A stretch of 64,000 bases of DNA from Oscillospiraceae bacterium (GTDB taxonomy: Bacteria; Bacillota; Clostridia; Oscillospirales; UBA929), in NCBI GenBank assembly GCA_009782475.1, contig WRIZ01000006.1, positions 1 through 64,000 on the forward strand, written 5' to 3'. The notes beneath the pieces were generated by a model. The model made no database searches. It saw nothing but the letters and a program-made list of their open reading frames with translations, and was not told the DNA's origin. Positions 16,423-24,192 of this stretch are shown one piece after another. Numbering within the stretch: the first letter of the stretch is position 1; the number at the start of each line of letters is the position of its first letter. Made by a program: the position numbers and the translations under genes.

Positions 16423-17904
16423 TTATTGATTGCCGCCCCAGCCGAACATCATCGACATGGATTCCTGATGTGATTGCATTTGGCTGAGTTTTGTTTCGAG
16501 CTTGGCATACTGGAGATAGTATTTTTCACTCATGGCGATCAATTTATCCTCTTGTTCCTTGATGCGTTTGGAATAATTGTTGATGTCGTTGTTGAGGTTT
16601 TGAAGCTCCCTGCTTTTGATGGTGCCGACGTAGTCGTCCATCATTTTGTTCAGCTGGGGTATCAGGGCGTTGCTGCCTTCGGCAAACATTCCGTAAACGC
16701 GGTCGGGGTTGGTTTGCAGTGCGGCTGTCAGTTTGCTCTCGTCTAACTCCAGTTTTGACGGTTCGCCAGGTACATATCTGCTGGTGGTGATCCCGATCGA
16801 AGCGAGGTTGCCGAAATCTCCGAAGGTCTTGGTGAGGACGCCGCGCATATTTTCGATCAGTCTGCCCAGCGTATTGTCGCGGTATAAAAGCCCTGCTTTG
16901 GCTTTTTCCTCCCACAGTTCGATCTCTTTATCGCTCAGCTGCTCGCGCTGCTCGTCGAGCAGCGGTTTATAATTGCGGTTGGGTTTTTGGGTATGGGCGT
17001 CAAACAGTTCTTTCATCAACTCGTTATAGGAGTCAACGAATTGTTTGATCCGATTGACCGCCGGAGATATATCCGTTTCCAGCGAAAAATCTATGCCGCC
17101 CGGGCCGGTCGTGCGCATGAACGACATGGTCACGCCGTCCAGCGTGACGGTATTGGAGTCAAAACGGCGGGCTTGCGTTTCGCCGTTGAGATAGACCACG
17201 GCGTCCTGCCCGGCGGTGACCTCGGTCATGCCCAGCATGGATAAAAAGCCGGTGTCGTCGGAGAAGGCGAGGGTGCTCTTTTCGCCCGCCGCGTTGTTGG
17301 TGATGGAGATGCTGTCGGTCATCTGCGAATAAGACATGGTCACGCCGATGTCCGCTTTGTTGACGGCGTCCATGATCGATTTTAAGGAAGCATTGGCTGA
17401 ATTGAAATTGAACTCTTTGTCGTTGATGGTAAAGCGGATGTCGCTCGAACCATACGCCCCGCCGAGGAAGGTGATCTGGCTGATGCTGGTTTGGCTGAGG
17501 ACGGCGTCGCTCAAACCGTTTTGGCGGTTGGAGAGTTTGCTGCCCTTGATCGAGGCGGCTGTTGCCAGCTGATCGACCCGGACATTGTAATTGCCCGATT
17601 TCGCCGTGGCTTGAGCGGTTACCTGTATGCCGGAATTCTCCGCCATTTTGACCGAGAAAGCGGAAAACGCCCCTTTGGTCATCAGGTTGTTCTCGCCCAA
17701 TATGCTGCCGTATGTATCCCGGAAAACACGGATTTTATTGTTGAAGTCGGTCAGCTGGTCTTTTTTCCATTCCGCCTGCTTCATTTTTACGTCAAGCGCG
17801 TCGACCCTGCTCTGCTGCTGCATGGTCAAAGCCCTGACCAGCCCGTCGGTATCGAGGCCGGAAAACATCCCTACAAGGCGGTTGGTGTTAATAGCGTTTG
17901 GCAT
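16423..17904 (-). CDS. fliD: Flagellar filament cap protein FliD (HAP2)
   Basis: 493 residues. The N-terminal FliD domain opens with GMFSGLDTDGLVRALTMQQQ and the C-terminal domain ends in a coiled-coil (about 430-485) typical of cap proteins. FliD forms the cap at the filament tip and guides flagellin folding; it is exported without a signal peptide, and none is present. GGGAGGG lies 8 bases before the ATG. It heads fliD-fliS-flgN-yaaR. Flagellin, hook and motor genes are not in the window. Confidence 0.95.
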   Translation of the reverse strand: MPNAINTNRLVGMFSGLDTDGLVRALTMQQQSRVDALDVKMKQAEWKKDQLTDFNNKIRVFRDTYGSILGENNLMTKGAFSAFSVKMAENSGIQVTAQATAKSGNYNVRVDQLATAASIKGSKLSNRQNGLSDAVLSQTSISQITFLGGAYGSSDIRFTINDKEFNFNSANASLKSIMDAVNKADIGVTMSYSQMTDSISITNNAAGEKSTLAFSDDTGFLSMLGMTEVTAGQDAVVYLNGETQARRFDSNTVTLDGVTMSFMRTTGPGGIDFSLETDISPAVNRIKQFVDSYNELMKELFDAHTQKPNRNYKPLLDEQREQLSDKEIELWEEKAKAGLLYRDNTLGRLIENMRGVLTKTFGDFGNLASIGITTSRYVPGEPSKLELDESKLTAALQTNPDRVYGMFAEGSNALIPQLNKMMDDYVGTIKSRELQNLNNDINNYSKRIKEQEDKLIAMSEKYYLQYAKLETKLSQMQSHQESMSMMFGWGGNQ

Positions 17905-17935
17905 GGGTAGCCCTCCCTTTCAGCGTCTATTGTTA

Positions 17936-17962
17936 ATATCGTAAAATATTCCCTTACCTTTA
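17936..17962 (-). promoter_or_regulatory. Sigma-D (FliA-type) promoter of the fliD operon
   Basis: Minus strand TAAA (17959-17962), 15 bases, TACGATAT (17936-17943), against the Bacillus sigma-D consensus TAAA-N14-16-GCCGATAT (6 of 8 in the -10). It lies about 30 bases before fliD and ties this operon to the late flagellar regulon. Confidence 0.8.
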
Positions 17963-17975
17963 GCTTGATTTCGCC

Positions 17976-20780
17976 TCATGAAGGGTAGACCGGCAAGGGG
18001 AATTGATAAAAGTAATCAATATCGTTGGCGTAGATTCTGACTTCCAAATAATAGTAATGGTAGGAAGACGTCGGCGTAAAGCTCGCGCTGTTGGCGCCCG
18101 CGATGACCTGCCTCGTTCCGTTCTGCGTCGTGCGGTAATACCATTGATAGGCGGTGGCGGTCAGTTCATTGGTGAAAAGGTCTCTGAGTGACGTGACGGT
18201 GACCGCGCTGCCGGCGCGGGGATTGGTGTTGGAGGGGATATTGGTGCTGATCCAGCGTATGCCGAAATCTTCGGGCGTAAATTCCAAGTTAATGGCAGCC
18301 GGCAAACTGTCCGACGTCTTGCCGGTGCCTTCCATAACGGCGCGGACTTGGTATTTTCCGGCTCCGGCCGCCGCGATCTCTTTTTTCCAGTCGAGGGTCA
18401 CGGTTTTGTTGGTGTCATTGAACAGTTCGTCAACCATGCCGTTTACGGTGACGGTTTCGGTATGGATGATTTTCCCGTCGGATTGGCGGATGTAATCCAC
18501 CCGCAGTTTCCGTGACTGCCCGAAAGGGACGTTCTTTTTAAGCGTCACGGTAATGTTGCCGGCATAGCCGTTCACGCCGGTTTGAACCTTTTCGGGGGAG
18601 GTTTCGGGCGGCGGGACGACGGTCAGGGTCGCTTTTGTTCTGCCGTATGTATTCAAATCCTTCGGCGTGATGGTCAGCACGATCTCGTCCCCGACTTTTA
18701 AGTCCTTGAACGAATACGACCCGGCAGGACTGAGGATTTGATCTTTGAATGAAACGGAAACGGAAGCGGCAAGTGCCGCGTCCGCCGGGGCAAGTGTCGG
18801 CGATATGGTAAAGGAGACGGAGGCGTCGGGGGAATTGGCCGTTATAACGGCCTTGCCCGTCCCGCCTGAGGGGGTGCTGAATGTGCCGCCGGTCACCGTT
18901 GACGATACCCCCCAGCTCTGCAGCGGGATGGCGTCTTTCTCTTCCATTTCAATGGAAACCACGTTTTTACCGTTTTCACTGTACGTGATTTCGCAGGAGA
19001 CTTTATTGCTGGCCGCAAAGCCGGTGTTCTGCCCGGTCTTGGTGTTGTATTTCGCCGTTGCTTTGAGGCGTATCCACCCTTTGATGTCGCCTTTGGTGAA
19101 CGAACCCCATTTCTCCTTGCTGCCGAAGTATTCATATCCTTTTTGAAGGCTGGCGGAATTTTTGCCTAAAACAAGCCCTTCCCCTTCGCCGGGGGTCTCG
19201 CCGCGTTCGGCAAGGGTGATCCGCTGAACGGCCGAGCGGGATTTTTTCCCGCTTTCGGGGGTATATACATAAACCGTCTGATTGTTGGTGATGGCGTCTT
19301 CAATCGAGACCTGATCGCCCGCCGCCTGGCTGTATTGCAGCTTTGCGGGGTCGGCGTCCGGCCCGGCGAAGCAATACCTGAGCCCGGCTTTGAGTTTGAT
19401 GGTCTCTTTTTTATAGTCGGGCTTGATTTTCGGCTCTTTGACCTGTTTGGGCTGGGTGTATTTCTTGGAGGTGGAAGCGGGGATGCCGTCCTCTTCCACA
19501 GGTGCCAAACGAATGAAATAGGAAGCGGCCTTCACTTTCATCGCTTGCTGCCCGGTGGTGAGCAGCGGAAGCCCGACGGCGGGGTTCAGCTCTATCCAGT
19601 TGATCCCGTCCAGCGATGTTTCCAAAGCCCCTTCCGCGCCGGTCAGCACCCAGTTGGCGGGATATTGCTCGCTCACAAAAGCCGATACGGCAATTCCTTT
19701 GGTGAGGGTTGGGCGCGGTTTGAGCGTCCCTTGCAGCACCATGGGGTGCTCGTCAAGCGATTTGTCTTTTTCATCCGCCGGAACGGCGGCGGGGTCATGC
19801 TTTTTCAGCTGATAATTGACTTCTTTCTTGCCCAAAACCTTGGCTATGTCAATGAAAAACTCTTCGCCCGGTTTGAGGGTGATGGTCTCCCATTTTTTGC
19901 TCTTGGCGTCGTCATTTTTGGTAAAATACCATACCGAGCCGGTGCTGCCGCCGGTGAGCGGCCCGATTTTTTCCTGTGTATACAGCACTTTCGGGGCGGT
20001 GATCGGTACACCGCTCACACTGACCGACAAAAAGCCCTGTTTGTTATCCCCCGCAATGCGGACGATGACCGTATACGGCGAACCGGACGGCATGAAATTG
20101 ACCGTCTTGGTGCCGCCGATCCATTCCTGGCCGGAGCCGAGCGGCATCCACTTTTGGGCATAACCCGCCGGGGGCGAAGTTGGAACGAGAGAGTATTCAT
20201 ACTTAGTAAAAACACTGTTCGTGGGCTTCAAGGTAACGGTCATGCTGCTTTCGGTCACCTTCAGGGAGGGCAGGTCTTTATCGCTCTCGGCCGACGAAGG
20301 GGCGAACATAGAGGCTTCGAGTATGATCACTTTCCATTCGGAAGCGCGCTCATTGGCGGTGAACCGCTCGCTTGTGCGGATGAGCAAAACATCGCCGAAA
20401 CTGAGTTTGACGGTTTCCCTATCGTACTTCATAGAGTAAACGGTGGAGCCTTCAAGAAGGTCTCCCGGCCCCGGGACGCCGTTCGTCACTTCCCCTGTGC
20501 CGGGAAGAATATGCTTTACTGTGGACGGAACGAGGGCGATGTCTTCCACATCGAGGCGGGCGAGGAGGTTGGAGGAGTAATCGTTCGCTTTGACCATAAG
20601 GCATTCAAAACGGAATAAAAATTGTTCTATGTAAATACGGCTGCCGCCGAGGAAAACCTTATTGTCCCGGATCGAAATGTCGGGCGCGGCTTCGCGGACA
20701 GACGCGGCGGACGCATCCGCCGGGAAAAAGCCCAAAAGCATGGTAATGCTGATCAGCAGTACGGCGGCTCGTTTGAACAT
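17976..20780 (-). CDS. Large secreted protein of unknown function
   Basis: 934 residues with a signal peptide (cleavage after about residue 26, ASA-ASV). No sorting signal, SLH or membrane helix is seen at the C-terminus. The N-terminal 170 residues resemble the surface-protein region that opens with an EAAPDISIRDNKVFLGGSRIY-like beta segment; the rest is a chain of beta-rich segments, several ending in proline pairs such as VPPPETSPEK, consistent with Ig-like or Big-type repeats. No catalytic motif is recognised. It may be an adhesin or surface scaffold. The fliD promoter follows its stop directly, so it is a separate unit with its own promoter at 20823-20851. Confidence 0.7.
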   Translation of the reverse strand: MFKRAAVLLISITMLLGFFPADASAASVREAAPDISIRDNKVFLGGSRIYIEQFLFRFECLMVKANDYSSNLLARLDVEDIALVPSTVKHILPGTGEVTNGVPGPGDLLEGSTVYSMKYDRETVKLSFGDVLLIRTSERFTANERASEWKVIILEASMFAPSSAESDKDLPSLKVTESSMTVTLKPTNSVFTKYEYSLVPTSPPAGYAQKWMPLGSGQEWIGGTKTVNFMPSGSPYTVIVRIAGDNKQGFLSVSVSGVPITAPKVLYTQEKIGPLTGGSTGSVWYFTKNDDAKSKKWETITLKPGEEFFIDIAKVLGKKEVNYQLKKHDPAAVPADEKDKSLDEHPMVLQGTLKPRPTLTKGIAVSAFVSEQYPANWVLTGAEGALETSLDGINWIELNPAVGLPLLTTGQQAMKVKAASYFIRLAPVEEDGIPASTSKKYTQPKQVKEPKIKPDYKKETIKLKAGLRYCFAGPDADPAKLQYSQAAGDQVSIEDAITNNQTVYVYTPESGKKSRSAVQRITLAERGETPGEGEGLVLGKNSASLQKGYEYFGSKEKWGSFTKGDIKGWIRLKATAKYNTKTGQNTGFAASNKVSCEITYSENGKNVVSIEMEEKDAIPLQSWGVSSTVTGGTFSTPSGGTGKAVITANSPDASVSFTISPTLAPADAALAASVSVSFKDQILSPAGSYSFKDLKVGDEIVLTITPKDLNTYGRTKATLTVVPPPETSPEKVQTGVNGYAGNITVTLKKNVPFGQSRKLRVDYIRQSDGKIIHTETVTVNGMVDELFNDTNKTVTLDWKKEIAAAGAGKYQVRAVMEGTGKTSDSLPAAINLEFTPEDFGIRWISTNIPSNTNPRAGSAVTVTSLRDLFTNELTATAYQWYYRTTQNGTRQVIAGANSASFTPTSSYHYYYLEVRIYANDIDYFYQFPLPVYPS

Positions 20781-20822
20781 ACCGCGCTCCCCCTTATCAC
20801 AAAGATATAACTACCCTATTTC

Positions 20823-20851
20823 ATTATATAGTATCGTATGATCTTCCGCAA
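20823..20851 (-). promoter_or_regulatory. Promoter of the large secreted protein
   Basis: Minus strand TTGCGG (20846-20851), 17 bases, TATAAT (20823-20828). It lies within the last codons of rsmI. Confidence 0.7.
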
Positions 20852-21663
20852 GACTTAACAAGCAGAGAATAAATCTCCCGCTTGGCCTGCCCCGTTTCGG
20901 CGGCGGCTATCCGCGCGGCGTCGCTGACCGTCATCCCTTCTGCTCGGTATCGTATAGCCAAAGCCAATGCGTCGTCCAATAAAGCGGGTGCGGGTGCGGC
21001 CGCCCCTTCAATGACCAGGGTAAACTCACCCCGGGGCGGCGTTTGTTCAAAATGCCGGAGGATTTCGGATAACGATCCCCGCCGCGTCTCCTCATGCAGC
21101 TTGGTCATCTCGCGTGAAACCGAAACACGGCGGTCGCCCCACGCTTCCAGCATATCCCGCAGGGTGCGCAGCAGTTTGTGCGGTGCTTCGTAAAACACCA
21201 TGGCGCGGCGTTCGTCTTTCAGTTGGGTCAAATGCTCGCGGCGGCTTTTCGCCGACGTTGAGAGGAACCCCTCAAAGCAAAAGCGTCCGGCGGCAAGCCC
21301 GCTGAGGGCGACGGCCGCCGAAACGGCGCAGGGGCCAGGTATGGCCAGCACCTCGATCCCGCGCCCGGCGCAGCCCGCCACCAGCTCCATCCCCGGGTCG
21401 CTGACGGTTGGCATCCCGGCGTCGGTCAGCAGCGCGCCGTTTTCACCGTTTTCCAGCCGGTCGAGCAGTTTCGGTTCTTCGGAAGCCCGGTTGTGCTCGT
21501 GGTAAGGGTATAAAGGTTTGCGTATGCCGAACCGCGACAGCAGTTTCATGCTGACGCGGGTATCCTCCGCCGCGATGAAATCGCAGCTTTGCAGTGTTTC
21601 GACCGCCCGAGGGGAAAAATCGCCCAAGTTGCCCAGCGGCGTCCCGATGATATACAGCGGCAT
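20824..21663 (-). CDS. rsmI: 16S rRNA 2'-O-ribose C1402 methyltransferase RsmI
   Basis: 279 residues, normal length. It opens with LYIIGTPLGNLGD and contains EDTRVSMKLLSRFGI and the ALLTDAGMPTVSDPG loop that binds S-adenosylmethionine in this tetrapyrrole-methylase-fold family. It methylates the ribose of C1402 in 16S rRNA. The frame runs open to 21870, but GGAGG lies 7 bases before ATG 21663 and the longer form would run over the ferredoxin gene. It follows the ferredoxin after a hairpin. Confidence 0.95.
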   Translation of the reverse strand: MPLYIIGTPLGNLGDFSPRAVETLQSCDFIAAEDTRVSMKLLSRFGIRKPLYPYHEHNRASEEPKLLDRLENGENGALLTDAGMPTVSDPGMELVAGCAGRGIEVLAIPGPCAVSAAVALSGLAAGRFCFEGFLSTSAKSRREHLTQLKDERRAMVFYEAPHKLLRTLRDMLEAWGDRRVSVSREMTKLHEETRRGSLSEILRHFEQTPPRGEFTLVIEGAAAPAPALLDDALALAIRYRAEGMTVSDAARIAAAETGQAKREIYSLLVKSCGRSYDTI

Positions 21664-21680
21664 AGACCACCCTCCAGAAC

Positions 21681-21718
21681 GGCAAAGGGACGCCCTTGAC
21701 AGACGTCCCCGGTTTGCC
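21681..21718 (-). terminator. Hairpin between ferredoxin and rsmI
   Basis: GGCAAAGGGACG (21681-21692) pairs with CGTCCC (21704-21709) and TTTGCC (21713-21718), with a 3-base bulge. No T run follows, so it may attenuate rather than end transcription. Confidence 0.4.
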
Positions 21719-21725
21719 GATTTAT

Positions 21726-21893
21726 TTACTGTTCGATAGCCGAGACCGGGCACACTTCGGCGCAAGCTCCGCAATCCACGCAAGCGTCGGCGTCGATGAT
21801 GTAGACGTCTCCTCCGGCCGAAATCGCGCTGACGGGGCACTCGCCCTCGCACGCGCCGCAGCTGATACATTTTTCATTGATCTTATAAGCCAT
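21726..21893 (-). CDS. 2[4Fe-4S] ferredoxin
   Basis: 55 residues. Two classic cluster motifs, CISCGACEGECP and CVDCGACAEVCP, each with the fourth Cys in CPVSAI of the other half, make this a clostridial-type low-potential ferredoxin. It carries electrons between enzymes such as pyruvate-ferredoxin oxidoreductase and hydrogenase in the cytoplasm. AGGAGG precedes the ATG by about 9 bases. The gene is preceded by its own promoter and followed by rsmI. Confidence 0.97.
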   Translation of the reverse strand: MAYKINEKCISCGACEGECPVSAISAGGDVYIIDADACVDCGACAEVCPVSAIEQ

Positions 21894-21938
21894 AACCCGT
21901 TCCTCCTTCTATTCGCGGGTCTGCCCCGCGCAAAAACC

Positions 21939-21966
21939 ATTGTACCACACTTCGGGCAAAAAGCAA
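21939..21966 (-). promoter_or_regulatory. Promoter of the ferredoxin gene
   Basis: Minus strand TTGCTT (21961-21966), 16 bases, TACAAT (21939-21944). Confidence 0.55.
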
Positions 21967-22028
21967 GCCTTTGTTGTATGAACGGGCGGTTTTCTTGGGA
22001 TACTGACTTTACAAGGGAGTGAGGCTTT

Positions 22029-22214
22029 ATGAACAGGCAGCGTTTTCAATCAGATATGGAAGCGGCGTGGGAACTCCGCCCCGGCACCGACGTAACGCCG
22101 GGCAGCGGCGCGCATAGCAATCGGTTTTCCAACCCTGCGGCAAGCAAACCCCAACAGGTCAAAGCGTCTCAAAAAACGTCTCCGGCGGCGAAAAACAGAG
22201 AAAACGGGAGCTAA
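22029..22214 (+). CDS. Small hydrophilic protein, unknown
   Basis: 61 residues, rich in Ser, Ala, Asn, Gln and Lys, with no hydrophobic segment and probably disordered. A GGGAGTGAGG stretch lies shortly before the ATG. It precedes the ctsR promoter. The composition recalls small spore or stress proteins, but no family motif supports that. It may also not be a real gene. Confidence 0.4.
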   Translation: MNRQRFQSDMEAAWELRPGTDVTPGSGAHSNRFSNPAASKPQQVKASQKTSPAAKNRENGS

Positions 22215-22236
22215 CCCCCTTTTCTCTTGCCATAAT

Positions 22237-22253
22237 GGTCAGATATGGTCAAA
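22237..22253 (+). promoter_or_regulatory. CtsR operator box 1
   Basis: GGTCAGA-TAT-GGTCAAA, the direct heptad repeat with 3-base spacing recognised by CtsR. It lies just upstream of the -35. Confidence 0.85.
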
Positions 22254-22261
22254 TACGATGT

Positions 22262-22290
22262 TTGCCGTCTGACCAATTCTGACATATAGT
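22262..22290 (+). promoter_or_regulatory. Promoter of ctsR-mcsA-mcsB-clpC
   Basis: TTGCCG (22262-22267), 17 bases, TATAGT (22285-22290). The spacer is exactly filled by CtsR box 2. Confidence 0.75.
22268..22284 (-). promoter_or_regulatory. CtsR operator box 2, fills the promoter spacer
   Basis: On the minus strand TGTCAGA-ATT-GGTCAGA, same 7-3-7 layout in reverse orientation. Bound CtsR would cover the promoter. Confidence 0.75.
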
Positions 22291-22292
22291 AA

Positions 22293-22309
22293 GGTCAGAG
22301 AATGTCAAA
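22293..22309 (+). promoter_or_regulatory. CtsR operator box 3
   Basis: GGTCAGA-GAA-TGTCAAA, directly downstream of the -10, over the expected transcription start. Confidence 0.8.
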
Positions 22310-22396
22310 GGAGAGCTGCTCCATCGGCTCGCAGGAAAGACAAACGCTTTGTCTTCCGTCCGCGAGACGTGCATGGAGCGCGACAGGAGGCAGTTT

Positions 22397-22840
22397 ATGG
22401 GTCTTTCTGACCTGATCGCACAATTCATCCATGCCGGGCTGGAGCAATCGGGCGGAGCCTTTGAGCTGTCGCGCGGAACGCTGGCCGAACGGTTCGGGTG
22501 CGTGCCGAGCCAAATCAACTATGTGCTGATGACCCGTTTTTCGCCCGAGCACGGATACATCATCGAAACCAAGCGGGGCGGCGGGGGGTATGTCCGCGTT
22601 ATCCGCGTCCGCCTCTCCCCGCGCGACCTCATCATGCACACCGTCAACGCCGTTGGGGAGAGCATTGACGCGGCGAGTGCCGCCGCCTTTCTGCAAAACC
22701 TGCGCGATGTGCTGGACGGCGGGGTGATCGCCGTCATCGGAGCCGCCTGTTCCGAACGGGCTCTTCGCGGCCTCAGCCCGGACAAGCGCGGCGAGGTGAG
22801 GGCGTCGATCCTGAAACAATGCTTGCTGCACGTTTTATAA
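22397..22840 (+). CDS. ctsR: Transcriptional repressor CtsR
   Basis: 147 residues, near the usual 150. The N-terminal winged helix opens with LSDLIAQFIHAGLE and has the glycine-rich wing KRGGGGYVRVIRV. CtsR represses clp heat-shock genes at low temperature, is inactivated by heat, and is phosphorylated or degraded with the help of McsB and ClpC. All three are in this operon. The start at 22397 has AGGAGG 7 bases upstream; the longer frame from 22349 lacks a site. Three CtsR boxes precede it, so it represses its own operon. Confidence 0.93.
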   Translation: MGLSDLIAQFIHAGLEQSGGAFELSRGTLAERFGCVPSQINYVLMTRFSPEHGYIIETKRGGGGYVRVIRVRLSPRDLIMHTVNAVGESIDAASAAAFLQNLRDVLDGGVIAVIGAACSERALRGLSPDKRGEVRASILKQCLLHVL

Positions 22841-22852
22841 GGAGGGAGAACC

Positions 22853-23188
22853 ATGTATTTCATCCATTCCGTGCCGGTGTCCGAGCCTTTGCCATGCCCA
22901 TCTTGCGGAATGCGGCTGGGCGAACTGTCGCAGACGGGGAGGGTGGGCTGCCCGGAGTGCTACCGCCACTTTTCCGAACGGCTCAATCCATACATCCGGC
23001 GGGTTCACGGCCCGGCCGCGCACACAGGGCGCATCCCCAAAAGCGCGGGTGAGCAGCTATACCGCAAACGGCAGCTGGCCGAGCTGCAAAACGCCTTGCA
23101 AGACGCCATCTCGCGTCAGGAATTTGAACAATGCGCCGAGCTGAGGGATCAAATCGCCGCGCTGAACGGGGGAGGGGAAACGCCGTGA
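22853..23188 (+). CDS. mcsA: McsA, activator of the McsB arginine kinase
   Basis: 111 residues. The N-terminus has only two Cys-x-x-Cys pairs (CPSCG at about 17-20 and CPECY at about 34-37), enough for one zinc site, where Bacillus subtilis McsA has two zinc-finger halves. The C-terminal UVR motif (about 70-105) covers LQDAISRQEFEQCAELRDQI. McsA activates McsB and links it to ClpC. GGAGGG precedes the ATG by 7 bases. Its stop overlaps the mcsB GTG by four bases. Confidence 0.9.
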   Translation: MYFIHSVPVSEPLPCPSCGMRLGELSQTGRVGCPECYRHFSERLNPYIRRVHGPAAHTGRIPKSAGEQLYRKRQLAELQNALQDAISRQEFEQCAELRDQIAALNGGGETP

Positions 23189-24192
23189 TCAACAACAGCA
23201 TCGTGTCCTACCGTGTGCGGCTTGCGCGGAACATCAAAGGACACCCCTTTCCGGGCAGAATGAACGCGCAGGAGAGGGAAGAAATGAGCCGGAGCGTGGC
23301 GCAAACGCTCACCCAGGCGGCTTCCGGCGCGGCGTTCACCTATCTTCCGCCGGAGAAGCTGGAAGGGGTCAAAGCGCAAGCTCTGAAAGAGCGCAGGCTG
23401 GTCAGCCCGGAGTTTGCCGAAACGCCGCGCGGCCTCATCCTTTCCGCCGACGAATCGGTGTCGGTCATGCTGTGCGAGGAAGACCATCTGCGGATTCAAA
23501 CCTTTAGCAATGGCGGCAATCTCTCCGAATGCCTTCAAAAGGCGCAGGATGTGGAGACGCTGATCGACGAAAAGCACCCATTCGCCTTTGATGAAACGCT
23601 GGGGTTCCTGACCGCTTGCCCCACCAATCTCGGCACCGGGCTGCGCGCTTCGGCTTTGATGCACTTGCCCGCGCTGACCGATACAACGTCGATGCGGCGG
23701 CTCATCCAGCAAGCCGGGGCGTCCGGGTTGGCGGTGCGCGGATTTTACGGCGAGGGGACGCAGGCCGCGTGGGGGTATTACCAAATCTCCAACGCCGTGA
23801 CGCTGGGATTGGGCGAACAGGAGATCATCACGGCATTGGCCGAAGTGACAAGCCAAATCGCCGAGTTTGAGCTGAAAGCGCGTCAGACCTTATACCAAAA
23901 TGACCCCGTCGGTCTGACCGACCGCGTTTGGCGGGCTTCCGGCATTCTGCAAAACGCCCGCCGCATCTCAACACAGGAGGCGATGGAGTGTTTGGCCGCC
24001 GTCCGGCTGGGTGTTTCGCTTGATTTGCTGCCCGGGATCGACACGGAACTGGCCGACCGTTTGTCGCAGGAGAGCTGGCCGGGGCTGCTGCACCAAGCCA
24101 AAGGCCCGTTTTCGAGCCAAATGGAAAGAGATGAAATCCGAGCCACAATGTTACGGCAGGCACTGACGAAAGGGGAGGAAAAAGTTGAATAA
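23185..24192 (+). CDS. mcsB: Protein arginine kinase McsB
   Basis: 335 residues. The guanidino-kinase core shows SYRVRLARNIKGHPFP, the EDHLRIQ segment and CPTNLGTGLRAS, all typical of McsB. The enzyme phosphorylates arginine on CtsR and on damaged proteins, marking them for ClpCP. The start is GTG 23185, with GGAGGGG upstream and a four-base overlap with mcsA; the upstream frame from 23131 lies inside mcsA. The stop overlaps the TTG start of clpC. Confidence 0.94.
   Translation: MINNSIVSYRVRLARNIKGHPFPGRMNAQEREEMSRSVAQTLTQAASGAAFTYLPPEKLEGVKAQALKERRLVSPEFAETPRGLILSADESVSVMLCEEDHLRIQTFSNGGNLSECLQKAQDVETLIDEKHPFAFDETLGFLTACPTNLGTGLRASALMHLPALTDTTSMRRLIQQAGASGLAVRGFYGEGTQAAWGYYQISNAVTLGLGEQEIITALAEVTSQIAEFELKARQTLYQNDPVGLTDRVWRASGILQNARRISTQEAMECLAAVRLGVSLDLLPGIDTELADRLSQESWPGLLHQAKGPFSSQMERDEIRATMLRQALTKGEEKVE

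Noticed and set aside
19335-20618. 427-codon open frame on the plus strand
   Set aside because: Antisense to the large secreted protein; no ribosome site and His/Arg-rich shadow composition.
21664-21870. N-terminal extension of rsmI
   Set aside because: It would overlap the ferredoxin gene, while GGAGG is ideally placed for the start at 21663.
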